Shown here piece after piece: positions 32,301-37,333 of a DNA stretch of 64,000 bases (position 1 is its first letter; every line of letters starts with the position of its first letter). The position numbers and the translations under genes are program-made. The stretch is from Flammeovirga aprica JL-4 (lineage in GTDB: Bacteria; Bacteroidota; Bacteroidia; Cytophagales; Flammeovirgaceae): the NCBI RefSeq assembly GCF_012844305.1, contig NZ_JABANE010000039.1, positions 1 through 64,000 on the forward strand. Reading direction: 5' to 3'. The notes under the pieces were generated by a model, which was not told the DNA's origin, ran no database searches, and was given only the letters and a program-made list of their open reading frames with translations.

Positions 32301-33985
32301 TGTCCAATGACGGTGTGAATCAATACAGTGTTAATGTACACTCCCCTGTATTTGATAACGATGTTTATGATATTTACGCAGACGTTGTTTTAACGACAGT
32401 CAACAAATTGGTTCCAGATGTTTGTCCAGGTATTGATACTGCAAAAGTTCATTTCCAAAGAACACCAACTTCGAATTTTACTATTCAAAATACGGTGGGT
32501 TGTGCTCAGCAAGTATTGACATTGGATGCTTCAACTTCAGGTATTCCAAACGGAGAAAATACTTACGAATGGGATTTCAATTACAATGGTACTTTCTCAG
32601 CTGATTCTTCCTCTACCCTTCCAACAATGGATAAAGTTTATGAAGGAGAAGGCACGTATACCATCGCATTGAGAATCACATCAGTACTTGGGTGTACAAG
32701 TAGTATTTACTCTGAATCAATCACAATTTACCCAAGTCCTGTCGCCAACTTCAACATTCCTGATCTGATCTGTTTGGATCAAGAATTTGAAGCACTTAAT
32801 AATGGTTCAACTGCAGGAAATCCTGATGGGGAAATCACTTGGGAATGGTATATGGATTATGGTGGAAACAATACCGTATCTCAAGGAAGTAATTCGTCAA
32901 TCAATTACAGCTATCCTCAAACGGGTAATTATCAAATTGCCTTAGTGATCACGAACAGTTCAGGTTGTCAAGATGTAATGATCAAGGAAATCGATGTTAT
33001 AGGACTTCCTGAAACGACTTTTGATCCATTAGTCTATATATGTGAAGGTGAAACTGCCACACTTAGCATCTCTGGAGGTGAATCATGGGAATGGTCTACA
33101 GGTGAAACGACTTCCACAATCAATGTTACCCCAACTGAATCTCAGAAATACGGAGTGAAGAGTTTCAATCAATTGGGTTGTTTCAAAACAGACTCAATTG
33201 AAGTGGTTGTTCTTCCAAACGGATCAGGAAGCTCAATTATAGAAGCTTGTGATTTTGCAGAAGTGACCCTTTCAACTATCATTGATGACCCTGCCGTAGT
33301 AAAAGGTATTGAGTGGAGCACTGGTGAAACTAACTCTTCAATCATCGTTACTGAAGCAGGCACATTCACTTATACTTTACTTGTACAAAGTGATCCAAAT
33401 GCTGATCCATGTACCTATACGCACAGTATTACGGTCAATAGAGATCCAATTCCAGGTACACTTCTTCCATCAGATACTACGTTCTGTTTTGAAGACGATG
33501 CAAGAATTGAATTAGTAGCTACTAATGATCCAAATGTTGTGGTGGTATGGGAAGATACAGAGGAAACAACGCCAACAGTGACAAGAGGTGAAGAAGGCAT
33601 TTATGCTGTAAAAATCATGGATACCTCTAAAGAAACAGCTTGTTTTGAAGAATACGAAATCAATGTTGTAGAATTATGTCCTCCAAGAATTTCAGCGCCA
33701 ACAGGCTTTACGCCAAACGGTGATGGATTGAACGACACTTTCTACATTGAGGCTTCTGATTTATTCAATATCACTTTGACGGTTTATAACCGCTGGGGAG
33801 AAATTATTTTCTACAGAGAATATGCGGATGAATATGAACTTAGAGATCCTAAAAAAGGTTGGGATGGTACGTATAGAGGTCGAAAGGTGTCGATTGGTGA
33901 TTATGTGTATACATTGACTTACGAAAGTGAATTGTACCCTGGTGAGAAGTTTAGAAAGGATAGTGGTATTTCAGTCATTTATTAA
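20357..33985 (+). CDS. Giant repetitive surface protein with type B T9SS sorting domain (SprB-like)
   Basis: I start at MKRYLLCIFIICVTSLLFIN, whose signal ends AQAQ; 4542 residues result. From about residue 250 to 3720 there are roughly 35 related units of ~100 residues. Each opens with a Cys (pattern LxxxxLC), has a YxYxW core, then N-N-x-SGL and I-x-FD, and ends TxxRxPD. Three more divergent units, two PKD-like domains (~4040-4230) and Ig-like STGE segments follow. The last ~95 residues (FTPNGDGLNDTFYI, VYNRWGEIIF, GWDGTYRG, GDYVYTL) form the CHU_C/gliding-motility sorting domain. The pairing with SprF suggests a motility or attachment adhesin. Spacing and co-direction indicate one operon. 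Confidence 0.93.
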   Translation: MKRYLLCIFIICVTSLLFINEAQAQPPIEIDDILLCGKTNNGNVDYEIPNYDGNGYNNDGKSYNFLWTMDVVEGEIEVKNGETTPSVKIQFKKQIGGFAIANLTIEVWEDGCSYTPGTPNACYNTKEITVGFYVAQAFGLSVLEDPIDQCAPATQTINAGFDNLPIDVSFDPQWNLESTTGLTVTKVSDLTNQINQATTNKETDLPITVENIDFEPTANTATITLTATSACGGTSATSDPIVLTFYRTPEITVGALTEVCATNGQNLGQVIAETTDPFTYAWDIGGVSSGTVNLTGGSFTFNTSGTNNSGLVVTDVQFDTDVLQMSATFDISASGALGGCGGATDQIVVTFINSALKTVTSPFCSLQNGGNFTVANENTASYGYDYQWSINSMTAGANVDLVAFGNDNSGLRLDNIVFNGDESVINLTLDLTVSGLNTTCNTQSYNVVINRTPPQLSESDITFCALDGSSGNAGVAEDASPINGYTYTWSKVGTPSNGDYDIVPSANGTGFTIDNVAFNNKEETITGVARLDITGLDPTCGDSFVEINITINRLPSAQGLTSIVLCADQNGSYNVIPANDPQDVVNGQTYNWSYTLDDPSLGSLTLSPTTNLDQSGLDFNNVTFNGSNTSLTGFVHLQVTGSICGATNTDIPFTIYRRPSVLDITSVELCATQNESLLEIITAHTDNFSGYDFNWTVGAINGGNITPIIYGNNNSGVRFEDVVFDPNSQQITTTLDLVINGLASDCGNTMSIPVTIDRNPDVLANLTDFTTCQLDLATPGIFVVTPYTEDFPTIEYDWINKTETGGTTTLTKTGNDFSGLRLDDVDFDNGSSVINGSIEVTVTGAGAGCTATTQTLNYTIYRIPDGLQFTAPQACVTNGQNNVVLIPANTEIVSDFNYTWQLLSINNGTADFSGIDATDNSGLSVSNIAFNTNQSQITATIRASVTNVDGSCNASSVDFTVTLDRTPQVTNIGDQTYCFVEGVIDQEVSPEILDVLTGYTYTWSINNITNGTLIGTTFGNQDTGFKLTNVTFNDNQETVTADVDVEVQTASCGLVTHTIPVTINRIPDIINQSNIALCAFDLETNVQAITANAGTDVITGATYSYTVNTTDGVITTSQNGSDNSGLVFTSIDFNGNNTTISGTIDVEVTLPQCGTVTNSIPFVIYRKPDQLALTAIDLCAENGLASITAVTANTDFFAGYTFDWTLTVNSGGTMGMTTNGNNDSGVDFTSITFNANSEVITATLDLEVVGLDASCGNTVSIPVNVYRIPDVFANLTDFETCILKGTTSVDVVGTSTEDYPNMTFTWTEKVAPSNGSTITLDPYGTDGEALRFINVDFGNGESEITGTITLTVNNPAGGCATTKDFNYIIHHLPDGLQIGDQLICALNGDTNIQLQGLNAEIVDNYSYQWSISNFTGGTATVSSTAVGVGSDGSDLYLNDINFNTGSSTLTATIRSTVIGMDNSCAGATKDITVTVHRIPDAFRLTDQSFCLQNGAVTETLASPETDVIAGYTYTWTHSVTGGTISTSTTGTNNSGLDLTNVAFDPSATQITGTVTLTVAGIDANCGTNSHSFTVTINRLPDNLSTSAVNLCQLDGDTDVNVFNPNAVAIGTFAYVWEWESISGGTVTLSGYGNNNSGLEFDNITFSGSSNIIQGTLKTTVNNVDASCSPTPIYTTVEIHRVPDLTGHTGPIEFCAYQGDTDQLVLNEIAQAINGYDFNWSIDNISNGTIVLDPSGNNNSQLEFDDITFDAGEVLINGDLLLEVNNVDASCGTISQTVPFSIHLLPDVLKLTGYSISLCSYAVNINQLIDTGNDTALNGYTYNWSFQTAPSGGTFDLPTATDHTKTDQSDLNFYNINFDASSTVINAVIRLTVTGLSTTCGITEKLIPVVIDLEADDLNLVDQVVCAEEGETNVMGYAEDLNLFAGVTSTWTISNVSGGTISGITQYGNLNSGVLFDQVNFDADSEQITGELTLVQMTPNCTDKTETIDFTINRTFDLGSYTSIELCTTVNDTNTTQIFAPISDNFPTITYAWAKNGTFIDGDFELVPSANNTGLSIRNIQFDDGKSIITGSVTLKVTTPDCGVITQDIPVNVTRKVELADVTLNDLCVTENSSGHILHDEVLENIAGFSYDWNVVTATVNGGTFDLDISGNNNSLLTVNNVVFDNNSIEITADITLRVNGSCDNSTVTKQIRIQRIPDLTTLTDVVICALQDTDGETIVIENTEDFGSGVTYNWSIATGTLSGGTVTLVPSTTNNNSGLVLDDIHFDDSIDPSSSSISFTVDLEVTGLCQTLNQSFTVQIDRAVDMSIFPASITECQLDEATDVEVIAVTTETIDNFNYTWSIVSISGGTFSLDPQGTDASGLQLDAIQFDDSTTPSSATINAVIRVQNTNGCAIDSKDIPVTINRLPSINDVVSIETCVEESATGVLLIDQAFDEIDGYVYSWSYDNTTFTGGSADFAGANTDGSGLELTSITFDANSATVSGIVTVNVSNSCGIGDKDIPFTLHRIPNTASITLNTACAPSNNGTATLFNGLSETLTDWTFEWDLIEGSVSGGSLTLGATTTQSNEALMAENINFDANEKTITGNITLIITSTSCNDQSITLPFTINREIDLDAIMFNELCVVQGSTLQILNAESTETLDGYAYNWTSLNIISGGSFTVSSDGNNNSRLLANDITFDANSLVINAEITLDVTGSCNTASRTIPITINRIPDLSSISNQFLCLVQNTTDEILVTASTETLETIDYTWTIDASTLTGGSATLQAYGNNNSGVRLQTVTFDTNSDEITFTVYVSLSNACQGSTTSFNVTINRQVDFSLFPDTIEECLVDNSTGITVIDPQTEQINNITFDYEIVTASLNGGSFTLEMSGADNSGLILNDIQFDNTSDQIQANVRVFNEAGCSLDDKTIAVTIRRMADQTTLTGVNLCVENNATNTEAIAENEFAIDNMVYSYQVINVVGGQIPSFTQNGNNNSQLVLDQVIFNADQTNITADIVLTVNNSCDATPDTIPLSIERTVDLSSITLNELCATDEDGSTMELYAESTENLPSWSYTWTLLSSTMTGGSFTIAPKGNQNSGLDASAINFDEGSNEITASVNLTLTGSCNDATQTLPITIRRNVDLQSITLNELCVIQGSTAQILNPESTETIAGYTYNWTNLTITDGGSFTVSFDGNNNSRLLANDITFDANSLVINAEITLDVTGSCNTASRVITITINRIPDLSVISNQVRCLIQNTTAETLITASTETWGTIDYTWTIDASTLTGGTATLQAYGNNNSGVNLQTVTFDEGSDVITFTVNVTLSNACQGSNTSFDVTINRQVDFSLFPDTIDECLVDNSTGITVIDPQTEQINNITFDYEIVTGSLNGGSFTLETSGADDSGLILNAIQFDDTSDEIQANVRVFNESGCSLDEKIIAVTIQRVADQTTLTGVDLCLTNNATNVEAIEENEFAIDNMVFNYQIININGGQIPSFTQSGNNNSQLVLDQVIFDTDQTNITADIVLTVNNSCDATPDTIPLTINRSVDVASIDLNELCAFDEDGSTLELWAGNSENLPAWTYTWILLDGTTGGSFDLSTKGNQGSGLDVSSINFDEGSDLITGSVTLNTTGSCNNIVQTFTITIRRSVDLSSITDYENCVDGLEDLELYTSNDEELASIDHTWTSSVTGGSFTLIPTGNNNAGLTLQDITFDNNSYAITGTLTINQTGSCDERSQTVDINLYRAPVFTNSDTLVYCQDEINTIEGISSDAGVFNIRWEVASIDGASASGINKINAFNNSTSNTLTNVQMTKDDFDASSGLITVTFNLITSNSLYSSCESTQEVVVQFTRIPEITIPDAEAEGCSAVPVVLMPFGGEDFSEDYNYEWNLDVASLVGTSADGSTRIQGLVQSFTGQNLSITLEDTDYNNVNTQQINFDVTLTVTNKVNATCSNTGSTKTFSFTIHRSPLVGLPTDTLAVCKAETISIQSSYDEQSNIDYSWEILNVVGGQLSNDGVNQYSVNVHSPVFDNDVYDIYADVVLTTVNKLVPDVCPGIDTAKVHFQRTPTSNFTIQNTVGCAQQVLTLDASTSGIPNGENTYEWDFNYNGTFSADSSSTLPTMDKVYEGEGTYTIALRITSVLGCTSSIYSESITIYPSPVANFNIPDLICLDQEFEALNNGSTAGNPDGEITWEWYMDYGGNNTVSQGSNSSINYSYPQTGNYQIALVITNSSGCQDVMIKEIDVIGLPETTFDPLVYICEGETATLSISGGESWEWSTGETTSTINVTPTESQKYGVKSFNQLGCFKTDSIEVVVLPNGSGSSIIEACDFAEVTLSTIIDDPAVVKGIEWSTGETNSSIIVTEAGTFTYTLLVQSDPNADPCTYTHSITVNRDPIPGTLLPSDTTFCFEDDARIELVATNDPNVVVVWEDTEETTPTVTRGEEGIYAVKIMDTSKETACFEEYEINVVELCPPRISAPTGFTPNGDGLNDTFYIEASDLFNITLTVYNRWGEIIFYREYADEYELRDPKKGWDGTYRGRKVSIGDYVYTLTYESELYPGEKFRKDSGISVIY
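28193..31219 (+). repeat. Tandem 1.5-kb duplication of five adhesin units
   Basis: Units at 28193-29707 and 29708-31219 have the same order of five unit types, with openings NELCVVQG/NELCVIQG, NQFLCLVQ/NQVRCLIQ, IEECLVDNSTG/IDECLVDNSTG, VNLCVENN/VDLCLTNN and NELCATDEDG/NELCAFDEDG. The period is 1515 nt (505 codons); copy 2 has lost one codon. Many synonymous and some amino-acid differences separate them, so both are real and the duplication is not very recent. Confidence 0.9.
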
Positions 33986-33987
33986 TC

Positions 33988-34024
33988 CATCGTCAGTCCA
34001 TAATTAAATTATGGGCTGATGATG
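33988..34024 (+). terminator. Hairpin after the adhesin gene, no U tract
   Basis: The 17-nt arms 33988-34004 and 34008-34024 pair completely with two G-U pairs around a TAA loop. The stem starts two bases after the stop codon. No T run follows on either strand, so it may stabilise the mRNA 3' end rather than terminate on its own. Confidence 0.55.
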
Positions 34025-34085
34025 TGAGGAAAACGACATAATTAACACCTCCATTAGAATTTTTTGAATTAATTTAATAAAACGG

Positions 34086-34119
34086 TTTGTCCATATTACT
34101 CGGAAAACTGTCATCTTTG
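34086..34119 (+). promoter_or_regulatory. Possible Bacteroidota-type promoter
   Basis: TTTG at 34086-34089 and CATCTTTG at 34112-34119 resemble the -33 TTTG and -7 TAnnTTTG boxes of the primary Bacteroidota sigma factor, with one mismatch and a 22-base spacer. It lies 30 bases before the lipoprotein gene at 34149. Confidence 0.35.
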
Positions 34120-34148
34120 CAAGACTGTTAAAACGATAATTTACTATT

Positions 34149-34751
34149 ATGAATTCAAAATTTGTACTTTACTCATTACTAGCTGGAGCTATTTGCTTTG
34201 GCGGATGTAACAATGATGATGACAATTCTACTGCCTCAGCAAGAGCTGACGTAAGCTTAAGATCTGGTGGAATTTCAGACTCAAATTTAAGAACTACAGC
34301 AACGGATATCCCCGGCGTTGACTCAGTAGTTGTATCAGTGGCTACACTTACAGTACAAGTAGGTGATCAAACGGTAACTTTCAACAAAGAAGAAGGAAAA
34401 GGTTATGTAGATTTACTACACTTCGAAAGCAAGGATACACTTATCTGGTCTGATGAAACACTTCCTATCGGCGAAGTAGAAAGTGCTATTCTTGGTTTAG
34501 ATAAAAACGAGGACAGCTATGTGATCGAAACAGGTTCGGACACTCCTGCTAATTTAAAAGTAGCACACAAAGAGTTATCTTTTGATGTAGAATATGATTC
34601 TGCTTTAGCTACTAACACTAAATATATCCTTAAGTTGGATATGGACGGTAGCTTAAGATTAGTGGCTAACGGAAACGGCGACTATGTACTACAACAAGGT
34701 ACAGCTGGTGCTCCTAAAGAAGGTGTTTTATATATCGAGAAAGTGCAGTAA
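34149..34751 (+). CDS. Lipoprotein, DUF4382-like
   Basis: The 200-residue product has a lipoprotein signal with lipobox FGGC followed by an Asp/Asn-rich spacer. The mature region (VDSVVVSVATLTVQVGD, GYVDLLHFESKDTLIWSDET, LPIGEVESAILGL) is beta-rich and resembles DUF4382 envelope lipoproteins. A second protein of the same layout is encoded at 48599-49219 (LLSFVSKDTVLWNEVPV). Function is unknown. It is a single gene with a bidirectional terminator after it. Confidence 0.65.
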   Translation: MNSKFVLYSLLAGAICFGGCNNDDDNSTASARADVSLRSGGISDSNLRTTATDIPGVDSVVVSVATLTVQVGDQTVTFNKEEGKGYVDLLHFESKDTLIWSDETLPIGEVESAILGLDKNEDSYVIETGSDTPANLKVAHKELSFDVEYDSALATNTKYILKLDMDGSLRLVANGNGDYVLQQGTAGAPKEGVLYIEKVQ

Positions 34752-34775
34752 GCTCACTTTTTTGACATAAAGATA

Positions 34776-34826
34776 TTTTTGAAGTCCCTCTTTCATTGAT
34801 TCAATGGATGAGGGACTTCTATTTTT
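34776..34826. terminator. Bidirectional intrinsic terminator
   Basis: GAAGTCCCTC (34781-34790) and GAGGGACTTC (34810-34819) pair perfectly over 10 bp. The stem is followed by T-rich tracts on both strands. It separates the converging lipoprotein and esterase genes. Confidence 0.9.
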
Positions 34827-34845
34827 ATAAGAGATACTGCCTATT

Positions 34846-35832
34846 TTATTTTGAAGATTTATCCACTATTAACTGTTGCTGTTCAACAATAAATTCATAC
34901 GATAAGTCCGCTAAACTTTTGCCATTTACAGTTGCTTTCCAAGCACCATGCCCTGCTCCTTCTAAAGGAATTAATTTTGCTGTTAATCCGTTGGCGTCAT
35001 ACGTTTCTTTTAGTGCTTCGGCTTCACTAAACAGCGTATTTTTATTCTGATCTTTGGTACCATGCAAAATCAACAAGGATGGATCTTCACTATCAAAACG
35101 GCTTTTCCCATCTAGTTTTTCAAGAACATCTACCACCGCTTTTGTTCCCCAAAGATCAATGATCGTATTCACTTTGTATTCTTCATCAAGATGAGTAGTC
35201 GATAATGTAGGGTCTGTTTCCAATCTAATTTCTTCTTTATAATCTTCAAGGTTTGAAATCCCTACACCAACTGCTGTCAATGCTCCCGCTGATGCTCCTC
35301 CTACAGTAATATAATCTGTATTGATTTTATACTGTTCTTTATTAGCAATGACCCAACGCATCGCACTTTTTGCATCACGTAATGCAGGGTAAATAGCCAA
35401 TGCTTGTGCTCTTACTTGTTGAGGGTATTTTTGGGCGACCTTTACCCACTTTGGAGGCACTGTACCTTTATCTTTCAGTACTCTATAATCTGCCGAAATA
35501 AATACCCATCCTCTTGAAGCAAAATACTTACCCATCGTCTCAATATGTACCATCTTTCGAGAGCCTCCTTTAAAGCCTCCTCCATGGAAAAATAGATAGA
35601 CAGGTCGATTTTTATCTTTATTTTTTGGTAGATAGACATCCAATTTTAAGGGAATAGTTTCTGCATTTTCACTATTTAAAGTTTCGTGACTGAGTCCTTC
35701 ACCATAAACAATATCTTCTTTGATTTCTACCTTATAGGTCGCCTCTGATTTTACTGAGGGCGTTTTATCTTTTCCGTTGAAAGACATCAGTAGAATAAAA
35801 AATAACGGAAGGAAAGAGAGTTTATATTTCAT
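34846..35832 (-). CDS. Secreted alpha/beta-hydrolase (carboxylesterase-like)
   Basis: Started at MKYKLSFLPLFFILLMSFNG (signal peptide); an ATG 27 bases upstream would precede the signal with polar residues. The 328-residue enzyme has the oxyanion motif HGGGFKGGSRK, nucleophile GGASAGA, a DQNK acid region in LLILHGTKDQNKN and a C-terminal catalytic His in GAGHGAWK. This is the HSL/acetylxylan-esterase-like group. It probably cleaves ester side groups on polysaccharides or short acyl esters in the periplasm. It stands alone and converges on the lipoprotein gene. Confidence 0.85.
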   Translation of the reverse strand: MKYKLSFLPLFFILLMSFNGKDKTPSVKSEATYKVEIKEDIVYGEGLSHETLNSENAETIPLKLDVYLPKNKDKNRPVYLFFHGGGFKGGSRKMVHIETMGKYFASRGWVFISADYRVLKDKGTVPPKWVKVAQKYPQQVRAQALAIYPALRDAKSAMRWVIANKEQYKINTDYITVGGASAGALTAVGVGISNLEDYKEEIRLETDPTLSTTHLDEEYKVNTIIDLWGTKAVVDVLEKLDGKSRFDSEDPSLLILHGTKDQNKNTLFSEAEALKETYDANGLTAKLIPLEGAGHGAWKATVNGKSLADLSYEFIVEQQQLIVDKSSK

Positions 35833-36502
35833 ACTTTTTTTGTTATGTAGTAAGTACATTGTAAACTAAATCATCATCAACTTTCATTCGATCTTTCTGC
35901 AAGACTTTTATGTTCTACTTCCAAGCTTCTTTCTTCTTCATTTTTCCATTGATGAAAAACGAAGCAAAAAATCTAGGCTTTGAAGTCAAAAGCTAAATTC
36001 CATTCCTTTCGCCTAAATGATTTTAAACTCGCTGCGCTCAAACAGCAAAATCATTTTTAACGGCTCAATACATGAAATTCTTGACGCTTTTCCCTTCAAG
36101 GCCGGGGAAGTGCTACCAAACGAATGAGGTAGAAAGCCCAATGGCGTAAATGTTAAGCGTTAGCGTAATTTGTACCCTAAAGATCATCAAGGATCTCCTG
36201 ATTTCTAAATGCTTTAATTTGCAATAATTTAATTTACAATGTAGTAATCTTATCCAATAAAGTTAATACAATGGATTGGGCTTTGGTAATTTATTCAATA
36301 AAGGGTCCCCTATTTTCAACGAATGAAAATTTCGACATAATTTATCTCCCATCGATAGACTCTATAAAAACCACTGAAGTACGTTGTTATTATAACACTA
36401 TACAGAACCATATTTCAACCAAACTTAAATTCTTGTGAATGAGTGAAAAAATAAATAGATTTGTGTGTTACAAACGTATTTTGATGACTAAGTAAACTTA
36501 TA
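35833..36502. other. Gene-free region with probable interspersed repeat
   Basis: About 670 bp without a credible gene. Positions ~35935-36185 differ from the rest in being less AT-rich, with stretches such as AAACTCGCTGCGCTCAAACA and GCCGGGGAAGTGCTACC. This resembles intergenic repeats recurring in Bacteroidota genomes; from memory only. The final ~300 bases are AT-rich and should hold the promoter of the next gene. Confidence 0.4.
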
Positions 36503-37249
36503 ATGAATTCTCGAATACCGATAGTTACCAAGATGGTATTAACCCTCAATGGTATTTATGGTATAATCGCAATTGTATCTTTTCTTACTGCCTTTTTTGC
36601 CTCCTACAACACTTTACGAACTTTTGACCTTAAGGCATTTTTATATCTTCAGAATGATATATCCACTGGCAATGGAGAAATTATCAATGTGTTTTATACT
36701 AATACAATTGAAAACGGTGTACCTATATACAGATATGATTATATTTTCCATTCAAAAATGGGTGATTTCAACTGGTCTTCCTATCATAAAGCAGGATACT
36801 ATAAAGTAGGCGATAAAGTGATCATTGAATATCATAATCAAAAACCTCATATCAATAGAATTAAAGGAGTAAATCATTCTGGTATTGATCAGCTTTTCAT
36901 TCTTGCATTAATTGTTACTGCATTTATGTTGTTTATTAATTTTTGGATTGGAAATAACCGGATTAATATACTATCTGAGGGAGAAATCACTAGAGCCATT
37001 CTATTAGAAAAGGAAAATACTTCAAATCCAAAAAGATGGTTGAAAAGAATGCAACTATCCTATATTACAAGCAACTGTCAAATTCGTCAAACTTCAAGGT
37101 TCGTCTTAAACCAACCTTCAACAACTGAATACACCTTGATCTATCATAAGAGTAAACCCAAAAAGACAATCATAGTGGAACATCTACCGTGGTATATTCA
37201 AGAAGATGTGAAAGACATTTATAACCTCTATTCTTTAACAAAACAGTAA
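36503..37249 (+). CDS. DUF3592-like membrane protein
   Basis: The 248 residues have a hydrophobic helix near 10-35, an extracytoplasmic beta-rich segment with GEIINVFY, YRYDYIFHSKMG and YKVGDKVIIEYHNQKPHINR (the DUF3592 pattern), a second helix around 128-148, and a cytoplasmic domain of ~95 residues without a recognised fold. Function is unknown. It converges with the GH16 gene, separated by a terminator. Confidence 0.6.
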   Translation: MNSRIPIVTKMVLTLNGIYGIIAIVSFLTAFFASYNTLRTFDLKAFLYLQNDISTGNGEIINVFYTNTIENGVPIYRYDYIFHSKMGDFNWSSYHKAGYYKVGDKVIIEYHNQKPHINRIKGVNHSGIDQLFILALIVTAFMLFINFWIGNNRINILSEGEITRAILLEKENTSNPKRWLKRMQLSYITSNCQIRQTSRFVLNQPSTTEYTLIYHKSKPKKTIIVEHLPWYIQEDVKDIYNLYSLTKQ

Positions 37250-37279
37250 AAAACGAAGCCAGAAGATCCGACTCCGTTT
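37247..37279 (-). terminator. Intrinsic terminator of the GH16 gene
   Basis: On the minus strand, AAACGGAGTC (37279-37270) pairs with GGCTTCGTTT (37260-37251) using two G-U pairs and is followed by a T run at 37253-37248. On the plus strand the same stem has two mismatches, so it favours the leftward transcript. Confidence 0.75.
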
Positions 37280-37333
37280 ATTTTTACTTGTATGATATTA
37301 TACATTATTTGAAATTACCAATTGTGGTAGGTA

